From Planctomycetota bacterium (GTDB taxonomy: Bacteria; Planctomycetota; Phycisphaerae; Sedimentisphaerales; Anaerobacaceae): 35,925 bases of DNA. Below are positions 24,216 to 31,717 of this stretch, one piece after another. Each line of letters starts with the position of its first letter. The stretch's first letter is position 1. The position numbers and the translations under genes were made by a program. The notes beneath the pieces are model-generated. The model made no database searches and was not told where the DNA came from. It saw only the letters and a list, made by a program, of their open reading frames with translations. The DNA is taken from contig JAAYVJ010000048.1 of assembly GCA_012517265.1 (NCBI GenBank), positions 1 through 35,925 of the forward strand, given 5' to 3'.

Positions 24216-24716
24216 ATGAACATCTTCGAATTCGCGATGGACAAGGAGAAGTACAGCGAGTTGTACTACCGCGACCTGGCGCAGAGGAGCACGAGCGCCG
24301 GATTGAAGAACATCCTGACCATGCTGGCCGATGAAGAGGCCAAGCACTACCGCACCATGGAACACATGAAGGCGGGAACGCCGCGATCGGTCGCCGATAC
24401 GCCGGTCCTGGGCAGCGCCAAGAAGATCTTCGAGAAGATGCGCAAGGAGGCGGAGAAGGTCGACTTCCACATGGGCGAAGTGGATCTCTACAGGAAGGCC
24501 GCCAAGATCGAGGAAGAGAGCAAGCGGTTCTACAGTCAGAAAGCCCAGGAGGCGACCGATCCCACCCACAAGGAAATCCTCCGCAAGCTGGCCCAGGAGG
24601 AGGACAGGCACCTGGTGTTGATGGACAGCCTCGTGAGCTTCGTGTCCCGGCCGGACACCTATCTCGAAGACGCCGAATTCAGCCACATCGACGACTACGT
24701 GGAGGAGGAGTTCTAA
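24216..24716 (+). CDS. Rubrerythrin-like ferritin-fold diiron protein
   Basis: A 166-residue four-helix protein without a rubredoxin domain. Diiron ligands expected in rubrerythrins are visible: Glu15 region in helix A (EKYSELYY), ExxH at Glu41/His44 (DEEAKHY), the EEES helix-C segment (99-102) and ExxH at Glu129/His132 (EEDRHL). A role in peroxide reduction or iron handling is likely. The start is ATG 24216 with AAGGA 6 bp upstream; the frame is open to 24138, but those residues are not rubrerythrin-like. The gene stands alone on the plus strand, divergent from tspO. Confidence 0.88.
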   Translation: MNIFEFAMDKEKYSELYYRDLAQRSTSAGLKNILTMLADEEAKHYRTMEHMKAGTPRSVADTPVLGSAKKIFEKMRKEAEKVDFHMGEVDLYRKAAKIEEESKRFYSQKAQEATDPTHKEILRKLAQEEDRHLVLMDSLVSFVSRPDTYLEDAEFSHIDDYVEEEF

Positions 24717-24791
24717 GGTTTCGGCGGTGGAGCGAGCCCCCGGGAAAAGACCCCCGGCGGCGCCCGGTTCCCCGCCAAAACGGCTTCCGCG

Positions 24792-25490
24792 CTATTGCGG
24801 CTTCGGACCTGGTGCGATTACCGTTTTGGCGGAGAACTCCCTTTGCAGATCGCTTTCCAGGCGTCCGAGGATGTCCACGAGACTTCGGTTGAGGGCCTCC
24901 ACAAAGACTTCCGTGGTCCGGTCGGAGACAGGGGTTGCCGCATGATAGGTCTGGGCGAAAGCCACCTTCTCCGTCCCACCGGAATTGTCCAGAAGGAACA
25001 GACGCATCTCCATCACCGCCGCGGGGGCGGATTCATCCGAAAAGTCGCCGTAGAGGGCGGTGACGTTGCCTTCCAGGGTGTAATCCGGCGCGATCCGGCT
25101 GCCCGCCGGCACAACTCTCTGGAATAACCCGGAATCGGCGAGCCAGGCTCGGGTCTGCTCGGTGATCATGGTGCCCGGCGCGATCAGGAACTGGCGATAG
25201 GCGTCCGCCTCATACTCGAACCGCCCGAGGCGATAGACCAGGTTTCGAGCCGTGAAGGCGGCGTCGACGCTAAACCGATGCACCTCCAGCGTGCCATCGA
25301 CCACGGGCCGTAGGGATTGGCCCGACCGAACGGCTTCCAGGATATACTGCTGCCGCTCTTTCGAAGAGTGCGTCGAGCATCCCCCGGCCAGCACCCCCAG
25401 GCAGATCAGGCAGAGGCCCGCCAGGCCGGGCGTCCACAAGGCTCGCGAGGAGCCGATCCGGGTTTCGACGAATCTGGGACTACGGGTCAT
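24792..25490 (-). CDS. PqiC-like ABC transporter auxiliary lipoprotein
   Basis: A 232-residue lipoprotein: signal anchor and lipobox LAGGC with Cys38, then a domain resembling ABC-type transport auxiliary lipoproteins (PqiC/YmbA family), with YRLGRFEYEADAY and FIAP-like FLIAPGTMITEQ segments and a C-terminal amphipathic helix. Such proteins pair with MCE transporters at the outer membrane. The ATG overlaps the mlaD stop in an ATGA junction, so translation is coupled. It is the last gene of the mla operon. Confidence 0.8.
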   Translation of the reverse strand: MTRSPRFVETRIGSSRALWTPGLAGLCLICLGVLAGGCSTHSSKERQQYILEAVRSGQSLRPVVDGTLEVHRFSVDAAFTARNLVYRLGRFEYEADAYRQFLIAPGTMITEQTRAWLADSGLFQRVVPAGSRIAPDYTLEGNVTALYGDFSDESAPAAVMEMRLFLLDNSGGTEKVAFAQTYHAATPVSDRTTEVFVEALNRSLVDILGRLESDLQREFSAKTVIAPGPKPQ

Positions 25491-26710
25491 TTCAATACCT
25501 CCGATTTGCGGGGCGGGTTGCTGAACAGAAGCTCCGACGGACGCTCCCTGAGCGTCGCAACCAGATCACTCAGGCCGTCCAGGGTCTCTCGCAGCTCGAC
25601 CAGAATCGTCTGGATCTCCGGCCTCTCGGTCGCCAGGACCTTGTTGAGCTGCGACATCATCTGGTTGAGCCGGGCCACCACCTCCGGCACGTTCGCCCGA
25701 GTAGTCGCGCCGTCGGGCGGGGCCAGAAGGTCCTTCAGATACAGGTTCGTTCCGCGAAGCTCGGCGATCAGGCCCTGTGACTGGCGGCTCAGCGCCGGGA
25801 CGTTGGCGTCGGCCACCGCCTGATTCAGGGCGCCGAGGAGCCGCTCGACGTCCGCGTTGATCTGGACCATGTTCACCGCGGCCACCTTGTCGTTCAACGC
25901 GGTCAGCACGGCGCGGATCTGGCGGCTGATCTCGCGGACTTCGGCGTCCTCGACGGCCCGGCTCAGCGAGGCCAGGAGTTCCTGCGTGGACGTGTTGATC
26001 TTGTCCATCTCCAGGTCTTCCATCTTCTGGCGGCCCACCTGCAGCAGGGCCCGGGCCTCCACGCTCAGCTCGGCCAACTGGGCATCGTTGATCGCCCGAT
26101 CCAGGGACGTGAACAATTTCGCCAGCGAGCCGGCCAGCCCCTCGACGTCAATGCTCTGCAACTGGGTCAGGACCTTGTCGATGGAGTCCTTGATCGTCGT
26201 CAGTTCGCCCGGCGCCGAGGGGATCACCCTATAGATCGGCGTCCAGGGGAACTCATTGAGGGGGAACCGGTTCGGATCGAGATAGTTCATCTCAAGATAG
26301 GCCTGGCCGGTGAGGATGTTCGAGGTGATCCGCACCCGGAGCCCGCGGGCGATCATCTGCCGCATGGATTCCTCGATCGTCTCGACAGCGAAGTCCGGCA
26401 TCTTCGACCGCGGCACCGCGGTAACCACTCGGACATAGCACGCGTAAGGGGAAAGGGAACCGCCCTGCGTCGGCAGTTCGTACCTGTTGCCCACGAATCC
26501 GATCTGCGAAACCTGCCCGATTCGGACGCCTCGGAACTCCAGGGGCGACCCGACGCTCAGGCCGGTGATCGACTCGGCGAAGTACGACTCAAACAGCAGT
26601 TCGTCTTGCGCCAGCATCCCGGCTCCGAACACGACGACGGCCACCACGATCAGCGCCATCGCGACCAGCACAAAGAGACCGATCTTGAAATAGTGCGGCT
26701 TTGCATCCAT
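25487..26710 (-). CDS. mlaD: MlaD/MCE-domain lipid transport protein
   Basis: A 407-residue inner-membrane-anchored substrate-binding subunit of an Mla-type phospholipid ABC transporter. TM segment about 9-32; MCE domain about 38-165 with the typical ESITGLSVGSPLEFRGVRIG start; then a long alpha-helical, coiled-coil region (about 185-385) as in PqiB/LetB-like or actinobacterial MCE proteins that form periplasmic tubes. ATG 26710 is chosen because the upstream frame (to 26785) runs through a repeat array and the signal anchor starts here; the ribosome binding site is weak. About 100 bp separate it from mlaF. Confidence 0.9.
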   Translation of the reverse strand: MDAKPHYFKIGLFVLVAMALIVVAVVVFGAGMLAQDELLFESYFAESITGLSVGSPLEFRGVRIGQVSQIGFVGNRYELPTQGGSLSPYACYVRVVTAVPRSKMPDFAVETIEESMRQMIARGLRVRITSNILTGQAYLEMNYLDPNRFPLNEFPWTPIYRVIPSAPGELTTIKDSIDKVLTQLQSIDVEGLAGSLAKLFTSLDRAINDAQLAELSVEARALLQVGRQKMEDLEMDKINTSTQELLASLSRAVEDAEVREISRQIRAVLTALNDKVAAVNMVQINADVERLLGALNQAVADANVPALSRQSQGLIAELRGTNLYLKDLLAPPDGATTRANVPEVVARLNQMMSQLNKVLATERPEIQTILVELRETLDGLSDLVATLRERPSELLFSNPPRKSEVLK

Positions 26711-26736
26711 TCCACAAACCCATCCAATCTTAAACT

Positions 26737-26815
26737 GTGGAAGCGTTGAAGCGTAGAAGCGTGGAAGCGTCAGAACTCCACGCATCTACGCTTCCACGCT
26801 TCCACGCTTCTACGC
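26737..26815. repeat. Palindromic array of 8-bp GAAGCGTN repeats at the mlaF/mlaD junction
   Basis: Four tandem units GAAGCGTN (26740-26770, N = T, A, G, C) are followed, after 9 bp, by four units of the inverse (ACGCATCT, ACGCTTCC, ACGCTTCC, ACGCTTCT; 26780-26811), so the whole can fold into a long hairpin. The array supplies the mlaF stop codon (26810-26812). Similar GAAGCGTG text is, from memory, dispersed in related planctomycete genomes. Confidence 0.85.
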
Positions 26816-27574
26816 GTCCACCTTCTCGAGCCGGCGATTGAAGAACTGCCGGACCATCGGATGCTCGCTCTTGTCGCGAAGATCCTTCGGGCGGCCGTCG
26901 GCGACGATCGTCTTGCTCTCCCGGTCCACCATGATCGCGCGGTCGGCCACCGCGAAGATGCTCGGCAACTCGTGCGTCACGATCACGAACGTGATGCCCA
27001 GACTCCGCGACAGTTCCAGGACCAGCTCGTCGAGCTGCGCCGACGTGATCGGGTCCAGGCCCGCCGAGGGCTCGTCGAGGAACAGGATCTTGGGATCCAG
27101 GGCCAGGGCCCGCGCGATGGCGGCCCGCTTTCGCATGCCGCCGCTGAGCTCGGACGGCATCTTATACGCCGCGGCCTGGAGTCCGACCGCCTTGAGCTTC
27201 ATCTGGGCGATCACCTCGATCGCCTCGCGGGGCAGATCCGTGAACTCCTCCAGCACCAGCGCGACGTTCGACAGGATGGTCATCGAGCCGAACAGGGCGC
27301 CGCTCTGATAGGCCACGCCGATCTTGCGGAGCACGTCGAGCCACTGTTGTCCCTGGGCGGTCACGATGTCCGTCCCGTCGATCACGATGCTCCCGCTCAG
27401 CGGCCTGTGCAGGCCGATCATGTGCTTGAGCAGCGTGCTCTTGCCCGACCCGGAGCCGCCGAGAATGGTGAGAATCTCCCCGGCCCGGACATCGAAGTTG
27501 ATGTCCTTGAGGATGACCGTGCTGCCGTACCCGACAGCGAGGTCTTTCACCTGGACAATGGGTTGATCCGCCAT
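26810..27574 (-). CDS. mlaF: MlaF-type ABC transporter ATPase
   Basis: A 254-residue cytoplasmic ATPase energising lipid transport. Walker A GSGSGKST (40-47), Q-loop Gln90 (VAYQSGALFGSMT, typical of MlaF), signature LSGGM (143-147), Walker B ILFLDEP (163-169), D-loop AGLD and H-loop His201. The ATG follows the mlaE stop directly (TAGATG). The last codons and stop fall inside the 8-bp repeat array, so the C-terminal residues (KVDA) may have been replaced or trimmed by the repeat. Confidence 0.93.
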   Translation of the reverse strand: MADQPIVQVKDLAVGYGSTVILKDINFDVRAGEILTILGGSGSGKSTLLKHMIGLHRPLSGSIVIDGTDIVTAQGQQWLDVLRKIGVAYQSGALFGSMTILSNVALVLEEFTDLPREAIEVIAQMKLKAVGLQAAAYKMPSELSGGMRKRAAIARALALDPKILFLDEPSAGLDPITSAQLDELVLELSRSLGITFVIVTHELPSIFAVADRAIMVDRESKTIVADGRPKDLRDKSEHPMVRQFFNRRLEKVDA

Positions 27575-28708
27575 CTAGATCCCCAGGAAGTAATACACGA
27601 CCGCGAAGATGCCGTCGGCCACGACGATCGCGATGATCCCGCTGACGACCGCGCGGGTGGCCGAGTCGCCGACCGCGCTGGGCCCGGTGCCGGTCTGGAG
27701 ACCGCGCAGGCAGCCGATGCCCGCGATCAGGGTCCCGAATACGAACGTCTTGGCCAGGCCGCCCACGACGTCGCCCAGAGTCGCCGCCTCGCTGACCCGC
27801 TCGATGTACGTGCTGATCGGCACGTCCCACGTGGTCATCACTACGCCGCAGCCGATCAGGCCGAAGAGCAAATTGAACATCGTCAGCAGGGGCAGCATGC
27901 ACACCGCGGCGATCAGGCGGGGCAGAACCAGGAATTGAACCGGGTCCAGGCCCATCGTCACCAGAGCGTCGACTTCTTCGTTCACCTTCATCGTGCCCAG
28001 TTCGGCGGCGAAGGCCGATCCGCTGCGGCTGGCCAGCACCAATGCCGTGATCAGCGGACCCAGCTCGCGGAAGAGGGCGATCGCCACGAGGTCCGCCACG
28101 AAGATCTCCGCGCCGAACTTCTGCATGGCCGCGGCCGACTGAAACGCCAGGATCAGCCCGATCAGAAAGCCCAGCAGAGCCGTGATGCCCACGGCGTTGA
28201 CGCCGGCCTTCTCGGCCATCAGGAAGGTGTCGCTCCGGCGCAGGCTCGCCGGGTGGAACAGAGTCTTGAGCAGCTTGACACAGATCTCGCCGATGAAGCT
28301 GACCTGGGCGGTGAAGTCGAAGAACAGCCCCGCGGCCCACCTGCCGATGTTGTGGATGGCGTTGGCGAGGGGCCCCAGCGGCTTGGGCGGCAAGACCTGG
28401 TGATCGATCTCGAACAAGGCCATCAGTTGTCGAAACTGCGGTCGCAGGTCGCGGATCTCGGCCCGGCCGCCGCTGTCGGCCTGGATCCGCTGGATCTCCA
28501 TGAGCAGCGCGATCCCCGCGCCGTCGCAATACTCGACCTGGCCGACCTGAACGGTCAACTGCTTGGGACGCAGCGCTCGCAGCTCGCGCATGCACGGCCG
28601 CCAGAGAGAAGCCGTACCATCGTGGTCCAGCCTGCCCTTGAGGGTCAGCGTGGCCTGAGCCCCCTGTCCAGTCTCCAACCTGTATGTCGCCTGTTCCGTA
28701 TCTTCCAT
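27575..28708 (-). CDS. mlaE: MlaB-MlaE fusion: STAS domain plus lipid ABC permease
   Basis: A 377-residue permease. Residues about 5-105 form an MlaB-like STAS domain (VEYCDGAGIALLMEIQR resembles the STAS alpha1 loop); residues 115-377 form the MlaE permease with about five membrane segments and the family motif starting ELGPLITALVLASRSGSAFA (215-234). In E. coli MlaB and MlaE are separate; fused forms exist in other bacteria. The STAS part normally binds and stabilises the ATPase MlaF. The ATG at 28708 has only a weak GGGTG upstream. First gene of the four-gene mla operon. Confidence 0.92.
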   Translation of the reverse strand: MEDTEQATYRLETGQGAQATLTLKGRLDHDGTASLWRPCMRELRALRPKQLTVQVGQVEYCDGAGIALLMEIQRIQADSGGRAEIRDLRPQFRQLMALFEIDHQVLPPKPLGPLANAIHNIGRWAAGLFFDFTAQVSFIGEICVKLLKTLFHPASLRRSDTFLMAEKAGVNAVGITALLGFLIGLILAFQSAAAMQKFGAEIFVADLVAIALFRELGPLITALVLASRSGSAFAAELGTMKVNEEVDALVTMGLDPVQFLVLPRLIAAVCMLPLLTMFNLLFGLIGCGVVMTTWDVPISTYIERVSEAATLGDVVGGLAKTFVFGTLIAGIGCLRGLQTGTGPSAVGDSATRAVVSGIIAIVVADGIFAVVYYFLGI

Positions 28709-28741
28709 GACACCCGTCGATCCAAGGAATCCAACCGCCCT

Positions 28742-28769
28742 ATTGTAAACGCGGGCAAGACCTCTTGCC
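28742..28769 (-). promoter_or_regulatory. Possible mla promoter with overlapping palindrome
   Basis: On the minus strand a -10-like TACAAT lies at 28742-28747. Just upstream is a dyad GGCAAGA-CC-TCTTGCC (28754-28769, 7-bp arms) covering the spacer and -35 region, a usual place for a repressor operator. No good -35 hexamer is present. Confidence 0.3.
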
Positions 28770-28908
28770 TAGCCCCTTGCAGCCATTCTCCACGCCGGCC
28801 GGGCAGATCCAACGAATTCCCGCTGTTGGCGCAAACGAGGATCGACCATTAGAATGCACGTCGCAGCCGCTGAAGAACCGCAACGTGCATGGTGAAGGAG
28901 GTCGGAGT

Positions 28909-30099
28909 ATGGTGGATGGTCGCGATCATACGATGGTGCGACGAGAGTTCCTGGGCAGGCTCGGAGCGATCTCGCTCGGAACGATGGCCGGCGCCGGCCT
29001 GGCCGCCGGACGCAGTGACGCCAGAGAGCGACAACCGGTCAAGGCATGGGAGCCGGTCTGCGAACGCAAGGTCCGCGTCGGCATCGTCGGCTACGGCGTG
29101 TGCAAATTCGGCGCGCAGTTCGGTTTCCAGGACCATCCGAACGTCGAGGTCGTCGCGGTCAGCGACTTGATCCCCGACCGGCGAAACGGCCTCATGGAGG
29201 CCTGCCGGTGCGGCAAGTCGTACGACTCGCTCGAAGAGCTGGTCAAAGACCCGAGGATCGAAGCGGTCTTCGTCGCCACCGACGCGCCCAGCCACGCCAG
29301 GCACTGCATGGAGGTCCTCAATCACGGCAAACACGTGATGACCGCGGTGCCAGCGGTGCTCGGCTCGCTCGAACAGGCCGAACAGCTTGTGGAGACCGTC
29401 CGAAAGACGGGCCTGAAGTACATGATGGCCGAGACGAGCTGCTTCCACGAGGATTGCTACGCCATGCGGAAGATCTACCACGCCGGCGGATTCGGCAAGC
29501 TCCTCTATTCCGAGGGCGAGTACTACCACTATTGCCCCACGCCGATCCCCTCCTATAAGGATTGGCGGGTCGGCCTGCCGCCGCTGTGGTATCCCACCCA
29601 CGCGACCGCCTATTACGTCGGCACCACCGGCAAGCGTTTCACCTCGGTCTCCTGCGCCGGCTCCAGCGCGGGCTTCGCCGCCTTCGCCCCGGGGGCCAAC
29701 AAGTACGACAACCCCTTCAGCGACGAAGTGGCCCTGTTCCAGACCAGCGAAGGCGGCTCGTCGCGGATGCTCATGTGCATGGGCGTGTACGGACTGGTCG
29801 ACGAGACCGGCCGGGTCTTCGGCGAGAAGGGCTATATGAACAAGATGGACTACCAGGGCACGATGAAGGACCTGCCCGACCTGGCGAGGCCCGCCCTGCC
29901 GCCATCCGTCGATGCTGGCGGTCACGGCGGATCGCACGGCCCCCTGATGAACGAGTTCGTCACGGCGATCCTCCAGGACCGCGAGCCGATGGTGAACGTC
30001 TACGAGGCCCTGGCGATGACCGTGCCCGGCATCATCGCGCACCAGTCGGCCCTCAAGGGCGGCGAAACCCTCAAGATCCCCCAGTTTGACAGAACATAA
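28909..30099 (+). CDS. TAT-exported Gfo/Idh/MocA family oxidoreductase
   Basis: A 396-residue NAD(P)-dependent sugar dehydrogenase-like protein. The N-terminus has a twin-arginine signal (MVRREFLGRLG, Arg11-Arg12, then a hydrophobic Ala/Gly stretch), so it is folded before export. The Rossmann motif is GIVGYGVCKFG (58-68). The usual EKP motif is TAVP (145-148), so the typical active-site Lys is missing; the C-terminal alpha/beta domain with GGSHGPLMNEFV is present. Such exported family members are abundant in planctomycetes; substrate unknown. ATG 28909 has AAGGAGG 7 bp upstream; a frame extending to 28765 lacks signal features. Confidence 0.87.
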   Translation: MVDGRDHTMVRREFLGRLGAISLGTMAGAGLAAGRSDARERQPVKAWEPVCERKVRVGIVGYGVCKFGAQFGFQDHPNVEVVAVSDLIPDRRNGLMEACRCGKSYDSLEELVKDPRIEAVFVATDAPSHARHCMEVLNHGKHVMTAVPAVLGSLEQAEQLVETVRKTGLKYMMAETSCFHEDCYAMRKIYHAGGFGKLLYSEGEYYHYCPTPIPSYKDWRVGLPPLWYPTHATAYYVGTTGKRFTSVSCAGSSAGFAAFAPGANKYDNPFSDEVALFQTSEGGSSRMLMCMGVYGLVDETGRVFGEKGYMNKMDYQGTMKDLPDLARPALPPSVDAGGHGGSHGPLMNEFVTAILQDREPMVNVYEALAMTVPGIIAHQSALKGGETLKIPQFDRT

Positions 30100-30129
30100 C
30101 GTCCTGCATGACTGTTGCTGAAAGTGGAG

Positions 30130-30203
30130 ATTCATTCTTCAAGGAAATCGTGAGACAGACTTCCTTGAAGAACAGGGGTCGAATACCCCTTCTGCACAAA
30201 TCC
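30130..30203 (+). repeat. Diverged partial copy of the 31.5-kb structured element, in the cyuA leader
   Basis: This stretch aligns by eye with 31630-31704: both share CATTCTTCA.GGAAATCGTGA, TTCCTTGAAGAA and GGTCGAAT. It contains a perfect 12-bp stem TTCTTCAAGGAA/TTCCTTGAAGAA (30135-30146, 30161-30172). It ends 15 bp before the cyuA start, so the hairpin is in or near the 5' leader. The left part of the element is not recognisable. Confidence 0.7.
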
Positions 30204-30218
30204 TGTTGAAAGCGTCCC

Positions 30219-31526
30219 ATGTACACGATCAAAGACATTCTGCGGATCCAGGTGGCCCCCGCTCTGGGCTGCACGGAGCCCGCGGCCGTCGCCCTGTGCA
30301 CCGCGGCGGCCCGAACCTTGCTGCCCGGCGGCGAGCCGGACTCCGTCGAATTGTGGCTGAGCCCCAACATCTACAAGAACGCCTTCGCCGTGGCGATCCC
30401 CGGCACCGGGGGCGCCAAAGGCATCGGCCTGGCCGGGGCGCTGGGGTTCTACGCCGGAGACCCTGCCAGAAAGCTGGAGGTCCTGGAGCCCGTCAACGAG
30501 GAATCGCTCGCCAGGGCCCAGGCGCTCGTGGCCGCCGGCAAGGTGGCGGTCAACCTGCTCGAAGGCCGCTCGGGGATCTACATCCGGTCCACGATCAGGG
30601 CCGGATCGAACGAAGCTGAAGCGGTCGTCGAAGGCACCCACGACAACCTCGTCGGCCTGCGAAGCAACGGCCAACCCGTCAAGGACCATCCCCTGCTCTC
30701 CGGCACCGTCGCCGACAAGAGCGAGACCGACCGGCTCGAGAGCTTCCTGTGCAGTCGGACGCTGGAGCAGTTGCTCGTGCTCGTCGAGGACATGGACGAC
30801 GAGGACCTCCGGTTCATCCGCCGGGGCGTGGAGTGCAACGTCAAGCTGGCCGAGCACGGATTGGCCTTCCACGACGGCCTGGGCGTCGGCGGCACCCTGG
30901 AACGCTTGACTCGAGAAGGGCTGACGTGCAGGGACATGGTCGCGGAGGCCCGCATCCTGACTTCGGCGGCCTCGGACGCGCGGATGGCCGGCGTGAAGCT
31001 GCCCGCGATGAGTTCGGCCGGCAGCGGCAATCACGGCCTGACCGCGGTCCTGCCGATCTGGGCGGTGCGGACCCACCTGCACCACCTCACGGACAAGAAC
31101 GTCCTCAAGGCGATCGGCCTGAGCCACGTCGTCACCGCGTACATCAAGGCCCACACGGGCCGGCTGTCCGCGGTCTGCGGCTGCTCGGTCGCCGCCGGGG
31201 CCGGCGCTGCCGCGGGCGTCGCCTACCTCATGGGAGGCAACCTGGCGCACATCGCCGGCGCGATCAAGAACCTCCTCAGCGACCTGGCGGGCGTGATCTG
31301 CGACGGGGCCAAGGCGAGCTGCTCGCTGAAGCTGGCGACCGCCGCGGGCGCCGCGGTGCAGGCGGCCCTGTTCTCGCTGCACGGCCTGGCGGTCGGCGAA
31401 CGCGACGGCATCGTCGCCTTGACGCCGGAGCAGACGACGCGAAATATGGGCCAGATCAGCACCAAGGGCATGATCGAGACCGACCGGACGATCCTCCAGA
31501 TCATGATCGACAAGCAGTTCAGCTAA
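30219..31526 (+). CDS. cyuA: L-cysteine desulfidase (CyuA / UPF0597 family)
   Basis: A 435-residue cytoplasmic enzyme of the serine-dehydratase-alpha-like UPF0597 family, which degrades L-cysteine to pyruvate, ammonia and sulfide with an oxygen-sensitive [4Fe-4S] cluster. Cluster ligands fit the Methanocaldococcus enzyme pattern: Cys18 (GCTEPAA), Cys320 or Cys322 (CGCSVAAG), Cys361 and Cys368 (CDGAKASC, spacing seven). The conserved SSAGSGNHGLTA loop is at 265-276. The ribosome binding site is weak (GAAAG). The leader carries a structured repeat, and a related complete element starts 3 bp after the stop codon. No transporter or CyuR-like regulator is adjacent. Confidence 0.88.
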   Translation: MYTIKDILRIQVAPALGCTEPAAVALCTAAARTLLPGGEPDSVELWLSPNIYKNAFAVAIPGTGGAKGIGLAGALGFYAGDPARKLEVLEPVNEESLARAQALVAAGKVAVNLLEGRSGIYIRSTIRAGSNEAEAVVEGTHDNLVGLRSNGQPVKDHPLLSGTVADKSETDRLESFLCSRTLEQLLVLVEDMDDEDLRFIRRGVECNVKLAEHGLAFHDGLGVGGTLERLTREGLTCRDMVAEARILTSAASDARMAGVKLPAMSSAGSGNHGLTAVLPIWAVRTHLHHLTDKNVLKAIGLSHVVTAYIKAHTGRLSAVCGCSVAAGAGAAAGVAYLMGGNLAHIAGAIKNLLSDLAGVICDGAKASCSLKLATAAGAAVQAALFSLHGLAVGERDGIVALTPEQTTRNMGQISTKGMIETDRTILQIMIDKQFS

Positions 31527-31529
31527 GAG

Positions 31530-31707
31530 TTGGACTTCTGCAAAATGGGCATTCGACCTGCTTTCAGAGGGAAAAATCTGCTTCACGATTTTTCCCTCTG
31601 AAATCGTAACTCCCTGAAATGAAGCGATGAAGTCCATTCTTCACGGAAATCGTGAAGCAGATTTCCTTGAAGAATATAGGTCGAATGCCCATTTTGCAGA
31701 AGTCCAA
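31530..31707. mobile_element. MITE-like 178-bp element with perfect 30-bp terminal inverted repeats
   Basis: The termini 31530-31559 (begins TTGGACTTCTGC) and 31678-31707 are perfect inverse copies over 30 bp. Inside are two more hairpins: TTTCAGAGGGAAAAAT with its perfect 16-bp partner (31562-31577, 31588-31603; loop CTGCTTCACG) and ATTCTTCACGGAAAT with a 14-of-15 partner (loop CGTGAAGCAG). The two loops are exact reverse complements. No reading frame for a transposase is present. AAGAG occurs at both flanks, but offset by 2 bp on the right, so a target-site duplication is not certain. It lies between convergent genes and may also end transcripts. Confidence 0.8.
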
Positions 31708-31717
31708 TCAAGAGCAT

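Noticed and set aside
24717-24791. Terminator between the rubrerythrin-like gene and the mla operon
   Set aside because: The region is rich in C and G runs but no clean inverted repeat with a T-tract could be drawn.
31530-31707. Reading the large inverted repeat only as an ordinary terminator
   Set aside because: The perfect 30-bp termini, 178-bp size and related second copy exceed what a terminator needs; termination may still be a side function.
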